Part shown: positions 38,713 to 50,379 of the stretch, in pieces
How positions within the stretch are numbered: position 1 is the first letter of the stretch
Layout: each line of letters opens with the position of its first letter
Source: Pyropia yezoensis
Lineage: Eukaryota; Rhodophyta; Bangiophyceae; Bangiales; Bangiaceae
Direction: 5' to 3'
DNA length: 64,000 bases
Assembly (NCBI GenBank): GCA_009829735.1
Contig: CM020619.1
Span: 31,878,685 to 31,942,684 of the forward strand
Position numbers and translations under genes: made by a program
Notes under the pieces: generated by a model
The model's database searches: none
What the model was told of the DNA's origin: nothing
The model's input: only the letters and a program-made list of their open reading frames with translations

Positions 38713-39739
38713 TCACTCGGCGTCTTCGATCTCATATACTGCCGGTCCTGCAGGGGTAGCTGTAGAAACAGCAGGAGGAGCGCTCTTGTCCATAGTGATG
38801 CCAGCGGCGGCCAGTGCAGCGCGGGCCTTGGCCTGACGGAACATCTTCGCCTCCTCAGTAAACCGCATCTCAGGTAGGTTGAAAAAGTAGAATAGAGGAC
38901 CGCTCCTTGGAGGCGTTGGCAATAGCCTCAAGAGCGGCCGTGCTGGCCTTCATCTCCCTAGACATGATCAGCTCCTCAGCTTTTTGCCGCTTGGCCGCCT
39001 TGGTGCCCATGGGGCGGCGCTCAAATGGGCGGCCGGCGCGCGGGGACTTGCCAGCCCCGGATGCTCGTCCAGTACCCAAGGCACCACCCGCAGCTCCAGT
39101 TCCCGCAGCACCACCAGCACCTACAGAGACACCGCCGGCACTTGCGCTTGCAGCACCTGCACCGCGTCCAGATCCACTGCCGCTGTCCCCGACATCTGCA
39201 GAGTCGTCGTCGTCGTCGCTGTCACTGTCGCTGCTCTCACCACCGGAGAGGCCACAAGCAAAAGCCCCAGCCGCCCCACTCCACTTGTCGTACCCCCGCA
39301 TCACCCTCCAGCATGGCACCCACTTCTCCAGGTGGTAGTATTTGCGCTTGTCCGCCGCAGTGGCTGTCCCGCCTAGACGACGCTGGTGGGCCTGGATCGC
39401 TGCATAGACGGGCTGGCCCTTGCTGTGGGCAAGGGCCCCCAAAATCATCGCCGCCTCGTCCGGGTTTCCAGTCAGGTCCATCCATTGCACGGCCAGCCAG
39501 GAGGATGCAAATGCGCTTACCCCCTTCTTGGCCTTGTCCATCACCTTCTTCACCGCGCTCACCGTCCGCGCCACATAGTCCGCATTTCCTAGCACCGCCT
39601 CGTCGTACGCCTCTGACACTGCCGCCCAAAACTCAGCGCTCCTCTGGTCGGTCCCCTTGATGGGGCCGTTGCTCACAGCCAAAAACCCCTTGCAGAGCAC
39701 CTCCAGCTCCCCACTTGTCCACCCCCGTTGCGTGCCCAT
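38713..39739 (-). CDS. NAM-associated/Myb-like protein, putative Harbinger partner (frameshifted tail)
   Basis: From the ATG at 39739 (MGTQRGWTSGELEVLCKGFL) a 289-residue frame runs to 38870. The N-terminal 100 residues have the Myb/SANT-like trihelix pattern seen in no-apical-meristem-associated proteins (W at 8, FWAAVSEAYDE, then WLAVQWMDLTG). An acidic Ser/Asp stretch and a Gly/Ala-rich linker follow, then a Lys/Arg helix (KAAKRQKAEELIMSREM). After the stop, a shifted frame continues with NLPEMRFTEEAKMFRQAKARA to 38713, so the last 60 or so residues are displaced by a frameshift near 38885 or by a tiny unseen intron. Likely role: DNA-binding partner of the transposase. Confidence 0.6.
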
Positions 39740-39749
39740 CTTGCGGGGG

Positions 39750-39861
39750 CTAGTAGCGCGGCGGGGGCCGCGGGTGTCGCCCGTCAGGGCGGCGAGGGCT
39801 GTCGTCAGCGTCGCCCCTGCGGTAGTTGGGCGGCGGGGGCGGGCCACGCGGAGGGAGCGGC

Positions 39862-39892
<31 letters not shown>

Positions 39893-40511
39893 AGGCCGCC
39901 CCCTGATGCGGATGGTAGCGCGGGGGGTAGCCGCGTCCGTCGTCGTGGCGGCCACCAAACCGCTGCGGCGGCGGCGGACGGGAAGGGCGACGGCCGGCGG
40001 GCGGGCCCAAGCTTCTTGGCCCCCCTGCAGGTCGATAGGTCGGCGACCAGCCGTCGCGGGTGCGCTGCCGCTGCGGCGGCGGCAGGTACTCGTCGTTGGG
40101 AGGGGGGGGCGGGGGCGGCCAACCGTTCTCGTGGTCAGCGTCCTCGTAGTAGCGTTGCCGGGGGGGCGGGGGTGGGCGATCGAAGCCTCCCCGACCGCGG
40201 TCCAGCTCCCAGAGAGGGCGGCGCGCCGGCGCCCACGAAGACGCGGGGTAGGTAGGAGGGCTGCGACGATGAGGCGGTGGTGAGCGGCGGGGATGGGCAG
40301 GTCCCGCCCCTGAAGAAGGCCACAGCGGGCGCGCCGGCGTCTGGCAGGGGCACACATAGCCCATGTGGCGATGGCAGGAGCAACCGGGGAGGGGCGGGGG
40401 CGGGGGGCCACCCCAACGGCCCCACTCATCCGCGTACGGGCCGCGGGGGTCTCGCAGCGGCCGCTTGCCGCTCGCGGCGTACCGGCCGCCGTCGTCGTAA
40501 CGGTGGCTCAT
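39750..40511 (-). CDS. Pro/Arg/Gly-rich ORF of unknown function
   Basis: A 253-residue frame from an ATG in good context (CCACCATGAG) at 40511. It starts SHRYDDGGRYAASGKRPL, has a Cys/His cluster (CSCHRHMGYVCPC, about residues 45-57), and then is Pro-, Arg- and Tyr-rich to the end. It stops 11 bases before the ATG of the NAM-like ORF and may be a first cistron, a separate gene or a 5' exon. The low-complexity tail could be compositional, but the start context and Cys/His cluster favour a real protein. Confidence 0.4.
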
Positions 40512-40898
40512 GGTGGGCGGGAAGGGTAGGTGGTGGTGGTGTGCGTGAGTGACGGCGCGCGGGAGAGGGCAGCGAGCCCCGCACCCGGCGAAGGCAGGCA
40601 GGGGCCGCACGCGGGAAAGAAGTGCGCGCGCGGGCAGGTTGGCGCGGGCGGGAAGGGGACGGTGACCACGGCGAAGGGAAACGGGTCGGGCTTCCCGCGC
40701 AGGACGGCGTGCCACCCCCCCACTCAAATCGGGGGACGGCATCCCCCCCCCTCTGACCGTGTTGCACGGGGGGGGGCGCGCCTGGTGCAAACGCCACCAC
40801 CCCCCCCCCCCTCAGAACGCGATCCAGGGGGGTGGCCCCCCCCTCAGGTCCGGGTGGGTGGGGGGGCACCCCCCACCCCTCCTGGACTATTCAGGGGG

Positions 40899-41420
40899 GG
40901 GGGGCACAGCGCGATCCACATTGCAACCCACGCACCCCCCCCCCCAGAAGCGCTCTCTCGCGCCACCCCCCCCGCCCCCCCGCCCATCGGCCGCCCCATC
41001 GTCGCGCGGGGTGTCCCCCCCCCTCACAATCAAGCGTTGGGCGGGGGGGAAGTCGCCCCCCACGTCACCTGCCCTGTTCAGGGGAGGGGGGCACAGCGCG
41101 ACACACAATCTAACCTACGCACCCCCCCCCCTGGAGTGCCCTCCCGCGCACCCCCCCCTGGAGTGCCCTCCCGCGCACCCCCCCCGCCCCCCCGGCAATT
41201 CGGTGCCCTCCCGCAAGTCCGGCGCCCCCTCGTCCCGCCTAGTGTCCTCCCCCCCCTTGAACCAAGCGCTGGGCGGGGGCGGGCGCTCCCCACGCCTCCC
41301 GCACACTTCAGGGGGGGGGGGGCACAGCGCGGTCCACCATCCAGCACACACACACCCCCCCAGGAGCTCCCTCCCCAGCCCCCCCTCCGCCAACCCGCCA
41401 ATCCGGCGCCCCCTGGTCCT
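40899..41420. repeat. diverged G/C-rich tandem repeat, three units of about 190-225 bp
   Basis: Three units start with a G-run and CACAGCGCG (40899, about 41086 and about 41309) and continue with a C-rich part, an AAGCG[T/C]TGGGCGGGGG block and a TTCAGGGG block. An inner 28-bp direct duplication (CTGGAGTGCCCTCCCGCGCA) lies near 41131-41185. Long frames here are driven by C-runs and are not called as genes. Confidence 0.65.
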
Positions 41421-44085
41421 GCCAATCAGGCGGGCGGATCGCCCAAACCCCCCCCACCACCACGCACGAAAGGGGGCGGCCGCGAAACGAGTCTTCTGCG
41501 CGCCCGCGCTCAACAACGACTCCCCTCGAACCCGGCCACCCTCCCGCTGGCCGCGGACGGCGGTTTTTGTGGCGCGGGGGGCGCGACACACCCCGCGCAG
41601 GCGCTGTACGCCTACATGGGGCCGATGTCGCGGGAGCCAGCCCCCCCTCCCCTTCGCCCCCCCCCCCCCCGCCCCAGGTCGACGACCCTGCGGCGCCAGA
41701 CGCTCCCGGGAAAGCGTCCAGGCGCCAACGGGAGGCGTGCGGGGGCGTTGACAGCGCGGCGCTGTGGTCGCCACTGACCGGCAGCCGCTCAGGAGACGAG
41801 CCTGTGCGCCACACACGCACGCTTCAACGCCTGCTGGAAACGATCACAAAAAATCTCCCAGGGACTGGGGGGGCGTGGAGGACCATGCTCGGCCACGCGC
41901 CACCAATGGCAGGCCTCGGCGGGCTGCCATCGCTGAGGTTGGGATTCACACGCACGCCAACATGGGGACGTGGCCCGCCACGGCTGCGTCGTGGCACGCC
42001 GAGGGCTCCGTTTTAAGAAAATTGACCAGCGACGACCGCTTCTCGATCGCCCATGATCGCCCATGACCGGCTAGGATCGCGCGTGATCACCGACGTGTCA
42101 CGCCATACAGCCATGCACCGAGCGACGATTGCGCTTCGAAAGCCGGTCGATTGACAGCGTGCACTCGATACACGCAACACGCCAGGCAGCCAAGTTTTAC
42201 AATTTTAAAAAAATGGAAAACAGTGGAACGTCACCATGTGTGTCGGTGCCCAATCGTATACCGCCCGTTAACGCCGTTCTACACAAGTCCATCCGAATCG
42301 GTTGGGGCACCAGGTTTGTAAATGGGCACTCCACTCACAGGCCGCCACGTGACATACGTGGCATCCTAGAATGAATATTTGGGGCGTTGGGATGGACGTG
42401 GTTAGCTGTGCTCTTATCTAAGCTTCAGCGAAATCCGCGACTTTGACCACCCTGTCGAGGCCCGACGGAGGGCCTTTGTATATTGTGGTCCTCTTCGTTG
42501 ATTGGGCGTCGCTGGAGGTGCAGCTCCGCCCAGCGCACCAGGCCGCTGACGACTCTGTCAGGCATTCCAGGCGTAAGCCAATTGCGCAGATTTGCATGCT
42601 TCTTTCAGAATGAGCAAGCGATGTCGGGAATCATCAAGAAACAAGCCTCATAAAATATGGATTAATAAGTCCGCAGAGGACAAGATGACCCTGTCAGTAC
42701 AGTATCTAGACAACCGCACACCACACAAGTCTTTCAGAGCTTCTCAAGCAATACCCATCGGCAAGAAAAAAGGTTTCGAAACAGGCTAATCCCAGTGTCC
42801 AGTACCTCGTTCACATATCTAACGGATGCCTAAAAAAAAAGGTGTACATTTTTCACCCTCTATTATAGGATCAGAGGTGGCGCGCTCGGCGTTGTTCAAG
42901 TCTTGTTCGTTCCCCAAGTCGGCTGGATAAGCCCGATAACGACAGTTAGATTGCTCTTGAGGCCGCCTTCTCCAGCTGTACTTCCTTTCAATGAGGGCCC
43001 AACAGCCTTAGTCGGAGGTAGCGCCCGACATGCTGGCAAAGGGCGTGTTGACGGCTTCTCAACCCTTGTTGAATTGTCCTGCATGTCCTATGAACACTGT
43101 TCTTTTACATCTTCTGGTACACACCATGAGGGGTGGATCGGGCGCCCGGGCGCTTTTTATGAGCGATTTTTGGCGCGTTTAAGGTGCGCATAGGGCGCGC
43201 AACCGCCCCGCGCCCAGCCCAAGTGTGCGCCCACATGGCGCATTTCCGTTGTTCTTTCTTCCAGGGGTCCACTTCTTCTACTTCACGAGCCGAGACAAGT
43301 GGTTCATAGCAAGCTTGTATAGGAGTTACCAACACGGCGGCGCCGCGACCAAAACACAAGTCGACGAGACGATAAGACACTGGCTCTCAGATGACGAAGT
43401 CATACACAAGTCTTGTGACTCTTCGTGAATGAGCCACATACATTTATAGTTCAAATACATTATTCTCTTAAAAAGGGGGCCACATGCATATTTGATAGGG
43501 TGCTGCTGGAGGACGCTTAGTACGCTCAGGGCGCGCTTTGGCGCGCTTTTGGGCGCCTTTTGACACCGCACCTTGAGAAATGGGGCGCCCAATCCAACCC
43601 TACACCACACCCAGTTAAAACGGCGATTCCAGTGCAGCCTGGGTTTCAGCGGCCACCGCCTCCCCTGGTTGGCTCCGCTGCTTCAATTCTGTCGGGGGCA
43701 AAGCAATTCTGGCGCCGCATTGGCTCGATGACATTGTGTCAGAATCTTTCCGGCGTTAGTGTCTAAAGCACACATGAATCGTCAAAGAATGCACACGTGG
43801 ACCATCGCACCTCTCGTCGCCGCTGTCTGAGGAGGCTGAGGACAGCAAATAATGGAAAACAGTTCATCTCATGGAGTCCTCCAGTGCTCACCCAGTGTCG
43901 AAAAGTCGGTTCTCGGACCCCACTCAGAGCCTCTATATTTTACGGTACCAACTCCCCCCCGTCACGCCACGGCGCATGGCCTTTGCCCTCGCTTGCCATA
44001 GCCCCTTCCTGCCTCAACGCGTGGTATTCATTATAGGTATATTAAACCAGGATTACTCACCCACCACTCTGTTGTACTGATATCA
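41421..44085. other. intergenic, no recognisable gene
   Basis: The first 600 bases are C-rich with low-complexity frames. From about 42000 base composition becomes more balanced and only short frames occur. Around 43100-43200 and 43520-43570 there are repeated GGCGCGCTTT/GGGCGC blocks. I see no RNA gene, no domain and no clear repeat termini. Confidence 0.4.
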
Positions 44086-44345
44086 AGGGAGTGGGGTGGT
44101 TGCCGCAGGCGTCTGCGGGCGACTTGGGGGCCTGTGGTCTCGCCAAGACCACCCCCGGCCCTGCGAAGGTGCAGGCGGGGAAGGGGGTGGGCGCTCGGAC
44201 TGGGGCCGAAACTGCATCCGAGCCCAAGACCCGCGGGTGTGCGAAGCGCCGCTGCGACGCAACCCCCTCTGATGGGCCCTGTGGCGTGGGGACATAATTG
44301 GTGACAAGCCTCTTGTCACCAATTCTCTCTAAGCCACTGAGAGGG
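44086..44345. repeat. hairpin-rich relic, possibly a fragment of a retroelement
   Basis: Over 260 bases there are several short hairpins in the style of E1-E4: CCGCAG-GCGT-CTGCGG near 44103, GTGGTCT-CGCCA-AGACCAC near 44131, and a 13-bp stem with a 3-base loop at 44296-44324 (AATTGGTGACAAG arm). The flanking DNA lacks this pattern. It may be an LTR or internal fragment of another family; no TG...CA pair could be assigned. Confidence 0.4.
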
Positions 44346-44663
44346 GTCCACGTAGGCATGAAAAGCTTGTGTAATGAAAACCCAGGATGCACACCTTAAC
44401 TAAAACTTTAGGTGTGACACACCATGACAGGACTTCTCATGGCGCCTTCAGACCTGTGTTCATAAGACTAGGAAGACTATTGAAGAGGAGGTACATGCAA
44501 AAATTATGTTCTTCCGGGCCGTACGGTGGTGTCAAGGGCGTTTTAGGGGTCTCCTTGACTAAGTGTCGAACAAGCTTACATTACGGGAGAAAAACGCACT
44601 CGTCGTGGATCCCGCATTAAGCCTTGCTGCGCGAAAGCCTTGTGTACATGCGAGAGGCCGCCG

Positions 44664-45310
44664 GCGCAGCACTGCTTATCGCCTGTCAAAATTTTCTTGC
44701 TTTTTTGGAATTCTCGAGCAAAAACCTGCATAAAACCTGCATCGACCCCCCCTCAAGGCATCATAGACACCGCTTTTACCCCCGCTTCTTGCTTTCTGCC
44801 TATGACAGCTCGGGCGATCGGTAGTCGCCACCTCCCTAGGTATGACCGGAAGCGCACGGGGCAGAAGAGCACTCTCGTGAAGCGCAAAGAAGCGACCGAC
44901 CATCGCTACGCTTGGGAGCAATGTTTATACAAACGCGTTTAAAAACCGCGCAATCTCTCGCTTTGGTTAAACAAAAACCTGCGCGACGACAGCTTTCGAG
45001 GGTCTGCACGGAAAAATCTCTCCGCCTTGCTCAACATCTAGAACGTGAACTCTGACCAATGGAACGCTCCGTCCAGCGAACAGCAGCGCCACCGCTGTTG
45101 TCATTGGTTGACAGAACACCGACAGCGGCCGTCGTGTCGGTTATCCTGGGGGAGATTCTTTGGCCTCGGCCCATCCCCTCGATCAGAAAAGCAAAATTCT
45201 GCTCGAGCCGTTCATTTTCGTGCTCGAGCAGGGCAAGAATTTGCACAACGAAGCAAGAGATCTGGCCAAAATCGGGCTTGTATCTTGACAGGGGATAAGC
45301 AGTGCTGCGC
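44664..45310. mobile_element. candidate MITE with 26-bp terminal inverted repeats
   Basis: GCGCAGCACTGCTTATCGCC... at 44664-44689 is the reverse complement, with one mismatch, of 45285-45310. The 647-bp element has no coding frame of note. No convincing target duplication is seen, so the superfamily is undetermined. It ends about 30 bases from the left arm of the large inverted duplication. Confidence 0.55.
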
Positions 45311-45976
45311 GGGGGTCATGGTCGTTCTGGGTCTCCCCCTGCATTGGGCAGATGCAGGCCGGTCGCGCAAACCCGCACGCGAGGACTGGTTTGCTCTGGC
45401 CCGCGGGTGTGTGTTGACTTTTCTCACTCATTCTGCCTCGTGCTGGATGCCACAGCTGTGGCACCCCACCGGCCAAGTAAATGGAGAGTATGCACGTCTG
45501 TGGCCACAACACCCTCACCCGGAAACGTGGTACGTCGGTGGGCGGCAACCATTCGCGGGCCGCCATTACAAGGCCCGTTGCCGCTGGAGCCGCCGCTACC
45601 CCCACCGCCGCCGTCACTGTGCTCATACGTAGCCCTGGCCCTGCATCCGTTGCATCGCAGAGCGGCTGACAGTGCCGCATGAAGCGCCTGCCGGGGTGGA
45701 CGGCTTCCTGCTGACTCCTTACTCATGCTCAACCCATCTGCGGACGTGCGTGCACGTATGTACAGTACATGCGTCATGATTCCCCAGAGTTATCTTTTGT
45801 CGCGGCCCTTATCAGTTATCCTCGTCTGCTACATCAACCCCAGCCTCCCCTCTCACCCCCTCGCGGCCTCGACACTTGCTTCCCCGCCCACCCCTCACTC
45901 CCTCACTTGCGGCGATACTTCTGTACACTGTTGTCTCACGCCGCTGCCGGCCACCTCGCCTCCCCCGCATCCCCGC

Positions 45977-46678
45977 TCAGCACTTCTTCCACACCGGGTT
46001 GTTGCCGTCCTTGCAGTGGCACGTCTCCACGTCCTTCCACACCCACTGGCACGCCTGCCCGTCGTTGCTGTTGTCCACCGACAGGGTGGCGGGCCACCAG
46101 TGGGACACGCACGTCTTGGTGGCCGACCCCCGCTTCATCGTCTTGGCCGCTGGCTTCTTGCACGGCGGCTTGCACGTCAGCACGTCACAGCCCTTCCAGC
46201 TGCACACCCCGCGGCGGAGCACCTTGCCACACGCTGACCACGTCTTGACACACCGCTCCCCGCCCGCCTTGACGTACCGCGTCTTCATCACCGCCGGCCG
46301 TGGCGGGCACACCGGCTCCGCACACACCGTCTTGTCACACCACTTGCGCACGCAGTTGCCGTCGCCGTTGAGCGCCGTGTCGCACTGGCGCCACGTGGAC
46401 GTGCACTTTTTGCCCCCCCGGTAGACGGTCATGGTCTTGGTTGGCATCCGCGGCGGGCAGCACCGCGTCACGTCCGTCCACACCCACTTGCCAGTCGCCA
46501 CGTCGGCGCCCGACACGTACCAGCGGCTGATGCAGTCGACGCCGCCGGCCTTGACAATCTTCATGGTCTTGGGCGTCGGCTTGGGACCGGTCGGCGCCGC
46601 CGCCGCCGCCCCCGTCACGACCGCGGCGGCAGCAACGGCGGCGGCGGCGACAGCGGCCAGGGCGGCAAAGCGGCCCAT
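45977..46678 (-). CDS. secreted Cys/Trp-rich four-repeat protein, copy A
   Basis: A 233-residue protein from the ATG at 46678 (context ACCATGGG). Residues 1-28 are an Ala-rich signal peptide. The mature part has four repeats at about 36-79, 80-127, 128-177 and 178-233. Each opens with a KTM-type motif and usually a GG, then C-x3-W, a second Cys, and a C-x-W-type motif with W-x-DV or W-x2-CD. There are 20 Cys in the mature part, which suggests disulfides and secretion to the wall or matrix. I do not recognise the family. It differs from copy B by one residue in the signal peptide (Ala for Thr). The longer frame upstream to 47122 is 5' leader. Confidence 0.8.
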   Translation of the reverse strand: MGRFAALAAVAAAAVAAAAVVTGAAAAAPTGPKPTPKTMKIVKAGGVDCISRWYVSGADVATGKWVWTDVTRCCPPRMPTKTMTVYRGGKKCTSTWRQCDTALNGDGNCVRKWCDKTVCAEPVCPPRPAVMKTRYVKAGGERCVKTWSACGKVLRRGVCSWKGCDVLTCKPPCKKPAAKTMKRGSATKTCVSHWWPATLSVDNSNDGQACQWVWKDVETCHCKDGNNPVWKKC

Positions 46679-46943
46679 GGTAGGAAGAAAAAGGGGGAGG
46701 TGGAGGGGGGGGGGAGGGCAGGCTGGTGGGAAGGGAGCGGTGGGGAAGGGGGACTGGCGGCCGATGCGACGGCGATGTGGCGGCGGTGCGGCGGCGGAGT
46801 GGGGATGGGGTGGGGGTGGGTGGGAGATATTAGGGGTGAGTGAGCGAGGTAGGTAGCGGTGGCGGGTGGGTGGTGGAGACGAGTGTTGCTGAGGTACAGA
46901 TGACGGACACAGATGCTCTTCAGCGGCGCGCCCCCCGGCGCAG

Positions 46944-46949
46944 CATATA
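46944..46949 (-). promoter_or_regulatory. TATA-like box of copy A
   Basis: Minus-strand TATATG in the context GACGTATATGC, about 270 bases before the ATG. Copy B has TATATA at the matching distance. Confidence 0.45.
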
Positions 46950-48945
46950 CGTCGCCGGAGGGCACCGGCAAGGAGCACACGTACCCGCCCAGGCAGCTGG
47001 CGCGTCGCTGGCGCTGGCGCGCCGCCGGTGTGCCCACGCGGCCGGGTCGCCACTGCCGCCCCGGTCGGCGCACCCGTGCGGCCCGCCGTGACAGTGGCAG
47101 GGGGAGGAGGGATGGTTTGCACCGGCGCCAGCCGGCGGTGACAAGGCCGCCGCTCGCCCCGTCGGGGCTGTCAACTGCCGCGAATGGCGACGGGCCGGGG
47201 GGAGGGTGGAAAGGGGAGTGACAGTAGATGCGCTGCGCGCGGCCACGGCTGTTCGGCCCCCCCCCCCCCCCCCCCCCACACCACAGGTCCTCCCCGCCGC
47301 GTCGCTGGGTGTCGGCCGCGGGTGGTCTCGGCGGGGAAGCGCCGCAGGCGTGGCGGCAAAGAGGTAGATTGGCCGCGGTGTGGCACGCGCGCACGCACGC
47401 ACCCGCCCATGGGGGAATGAGGACGGGATGGCGTGCCGCGGGCGCTCCCGCCCGGGTCTTCCCGGCTGATTGCGTGGTGGTGGCACCCGGCAGCGCGGGT
47501 GGAGTGTTCGAGACCGCGGGGGGGGTGACGAGCGAGGGGCTTACAAGCGATTGTCAATCGTTTTTCTCTCGCCCCACGGCGTGGCGACGGCCTTTGCCGT
47601 CCTGTCGTGAGGTTGCCTCGGCGCACGAGGCCGGTACAGCATGGTGGTAGCTAAGCGTTGTGTCTGGATCCCCATCGTGGGCGACTGGTTCCCAGAGGCT
47701 CTCGCCGGTGTACCCACTGTCCCGGTCCGCTCATCGCCACCGGTTCATGTAAGCTGAAAGAACTCTCAATGGGCGAGCTCCGACAGCTGTGCTATTCCAT
47801 GAATTGATATATGCTCAGAATCCGTTGTTCACACCTGAAAATTAATATATGATTAATACGTATTCGCTGAACAACTGGTACCGAGCCCTCCGACCTGTCA
47901 TTGGACCACGCAGATCTGTTGCTCGATTGCCGAGCATCATCGGCTCTTTACTTAAGGATGGCATTTAACAATCGTTCAGAAAAACCTTAACGAGTTGACG
48001 ATCGTTTAACGACTTTAACGACTCTAGTTACCGATCTACTTACGCTGTATTCAGAGTACAACTTTGTCAACTGCACTCAATCTCTGAAGTCCCCACAAGC
48101 CTGCGACCACCCGTTGAACACACACCTCGTCAGTTGCAGGCCGCGCCGACGACCAGGCCCCAGCACGGGAAGCTCGATGCGCAGTGCCAACTCTACTCGG
48201 TGCGCCCCTGCCGCTAGTCTGCTAATAGAACGGGCACTTCTGCAGGTGAGGGACCATGCGTCCCTGCGGCCATTCCCCGGCGCGGCGGCTGGAACAACTG
48301 GAAGATTGCAGATGGCGACCTCGTCCCCATTGCAAGCGTCTACGTCGCGCGGGTACGGCTCATGGACTGCCTCGCAAGCATGGTAGAAGGTAAACCAAGA
48401 GTTGGTTGCCTGCCCATCGCCGTCCAGCACGTGGTCCCTAGGTTTCTGCAAGGCAGACCACAGGTCCCTCTAGCTGCTGATATGCGACCGAAAGTGACAA
48501 AAACGAAAAGCAGAGGGGGTGTGTCCCGGCCGGCACGTAGGTCGCAGACGCGCGCGCAGGTTAGAGGCAAAGAAGGCTATCCGGACCCAGACTGGTTTGA
48601 CTTTGCGCACGAGTGGCGCTGTCCTCCAGAATTGCATTGCCTGAAAGTAAATACGACAGGCACTGGACTTAACTAAAATAACGAGTTTTCGCAGAGGGCC
48701 TTAAAGATTCAACGATCGTTGTAACGGTCTTTTAACAACTTTCGTTTAACGACTTTTGTTAACGACAGACAACCTCACTTAACTGTGCGTCTCTTATAAA
48801 AAGTGGACATGTACGAGTCGTGCAGTGTGGGTTTGAGTGGGTTTGAGTGGTCCAGTGGCCGATTTTTGACAAGATCACGTCACGTTAACGGGACGCACAA
48901 TACGTAGTGGGCTCAGTGTACTGTTCATCCATACACGCAGGTCAA

Positions 48946-49023
48946 GTTGCCCACGTCTCTTGGAAAGTTTGGTCCATGTACAAAGTTGCCCACGTCTCTT
49001 GGAAAGTTTGGTCCATGTACCCT
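48946..49023. repeat. 39-bp tandem repeat, two copies
   Basis: GTTGCCCACGTCTCTTGGAA... repeats with a period of 39 bases; the two copies are identical except at the last bases. Confidence 0.9.
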
Positions 49024-49796
49024 GTGACCTGTGTCTCTACTTTCAGCACCTTGCCAAACTCACGGACGAGACACAATCCCACGAGATTTGCAATTTCTCG
49101 TCGTCCTTCCGCGTTTCGCGCACGCCCCCACACGCAGAGCCCGAAAACGGGGATGCCGACTGAACGAGGCGGCGGCTGACCGTCGCCACTGGCATCGTGT
49201 AAGGGGGTTGTGGACCCGGTGCACCCCAGAGCTCTTTTTTGCCGGCGGGAACGGGTCCCACGGGCCCCACGTCTGGGGCGGCTCGGTTGCTGCTGGCCGG
49301 CATTGCACGCTCAGCAGAGGCTGTTTCCAGCTGGTGTCATGCCCGCCAGCCGGGAACGCACCCCCACCCAGCCTGCCTGCCACGGCCGGCGCTCCCCGTG
49401 GCGTCAGCCGCGGAGTCAAGCCTCGCTCCCCCCTCCCTCCCCCTCGACGCTGGAGGAGGGGGGGGGGGTGACTGACTTTCACCGCCTGCCCCCCCTCTCC
49501 CCACTTTTCTCTTCCTTTTCTCCACCCCATCGGTGGCGCTTGCCGTTGCGGCTGCGCCGCCGCCTCGTGTCTTTCTCTTTTTCCCTTCCTTTTTCAAGTG
49601 TGGCACGTGCGGCCTGCTGCGCAGCGGTGTGCCCCGGTCGCGTCATGGTAAATAGGTGCGCCGCGGTGGTCGCGGCCCCCCCCCCCTCCCCCTCCAGCCT
49701 GCAGGCTGAGGGCTGCCGCCGCCGCCGCGGCAGGCGCGGCAGGCGCGTGCAAACCGGCGGTGAGCGGGGTGCGCCCGACCCCCTCCGGAGGGCAGC

Positions 49797-49826
49797 GTAG
49801 CGTCGCAGGAGCTCCTGCGACGCTAC
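49797..49826. repeat. perfect 30-bp palindrome
   Basis: GTAGCGTCGCAGGAG is followed directly by its reverse complement with no loop. A smaller palindrome, CCCTCCGGAGGG, lies just upstream. Confidence 0.95.
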
Positions 49827-50379
49827 ACGGGTCGTGGCCCACGCGCCCCGACGCGGTGACGCGGGAGGGTTGTCGGCGGGGGGGGGGGAAGGAGGCGGGG
49901 GCCGCCTCAGATTCGTGCGTGCCCTGGGCTCCCGCGGAGGCGAGGACGGGAAAAGAGGAGGCAACATGAGGGGGGCAACGGGCTCGGCGCCGCAATTGGG
50001 GGCCTGGGGGGGGGAGGTTGAGGATGGGGGGCAGGGGGGGGGGGGGGGGCGGGGGGGCGGGAGTGGGGGCGGTACGCATGGGAAGGGCGCTGCCTGCGGA
50101 CACCATAGGTGTACAGTATGTCCATTCTTAACGGGACGACGACCACGAGGACAGCGTAATCCCCAGCGGCGTCAGGCCACGCCACTCCCTCGGCGACCCA
50201 CGGGCTCGAGTGGTCACCCAGCCCGCCACAGCCGCCGGTAGCCCGGCGTGTCCCTGTACGCCCACGGCGGTCGCAGGGCGGGGCGCGCCAGGACCAGCGA
50301 CGCACCAGCTGCCTGGAGGGGTACGGGTCAGCCCGCGCCCGCCGGCACGTGTGCTCCTTACGGGCGCCCACCGGCGACG

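Larger units (their letters stand above)
45338..47120 (-). repeat. inverted duplication, arm A
   Basis: Arm A matches arm B (50210-51995) in opposite orientation over about 1.8 kb: promoter, gene and 3' flank. The coding region and 3' flank are almost identical (a 117-codon frame in the flank is identical in both), while the promoter side is clearly diverged. The outer edge is sharp near the CTGCATTGGGCAGATGCAGG block in both arms. Confidence 0.88.
47121..50209. other. spacer between the inverted arms
   Basis: A 3.1-kb spacer. The first 500 bases are GC-rich with a long C-run near 47261. About 47950-48045 and 48700-48775 share repeats of TTTAACGAC and CGATCGTT. A 39-bp direct repeat (two copies) lies at 48946-49023. 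G- and C-runs and a 30-bp palindrome lie in 49440-50060. Frames on both strands look compositional and I call no gene. Confidence 0.4.

Noticed and set aside
38984..40283. Several long plus-strand frames opposite the NAM-like and Pro-rich ORFs
   Set aside because: Compositional mirror images of the minus-strand Ser/Gly/Pro-rich coding; no motifs.
40530..41777. 415-residue plus-strand Pro-rich frame
   Set aside because: Runs through a tandem repeat and C-runs; the protein is low complexity throughout.
45424..45777. 117-residue frame identical in both arms (also 51553-51906)
   Set aside because: Lies in the 3' flank of the Cys-rich genes and is identical only because the DNA is; no domain or good start.
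46615..47394. Long frames in the 5' leader of the Cys-rich gene, including extension of the gene to 47122
   Set aside because: Promoter and leader have diverged between arms without keeping frame; the ATG at the signal peptide is the conserved start.
47950..48775. TTTAACGAC/CGATCGTT repeats flanking about 650 bp as a MITE
   Set aside because: The repeats are in direct, irregular arrangement and no termini or target duplication could be assigned; noted in the spacer entry only.
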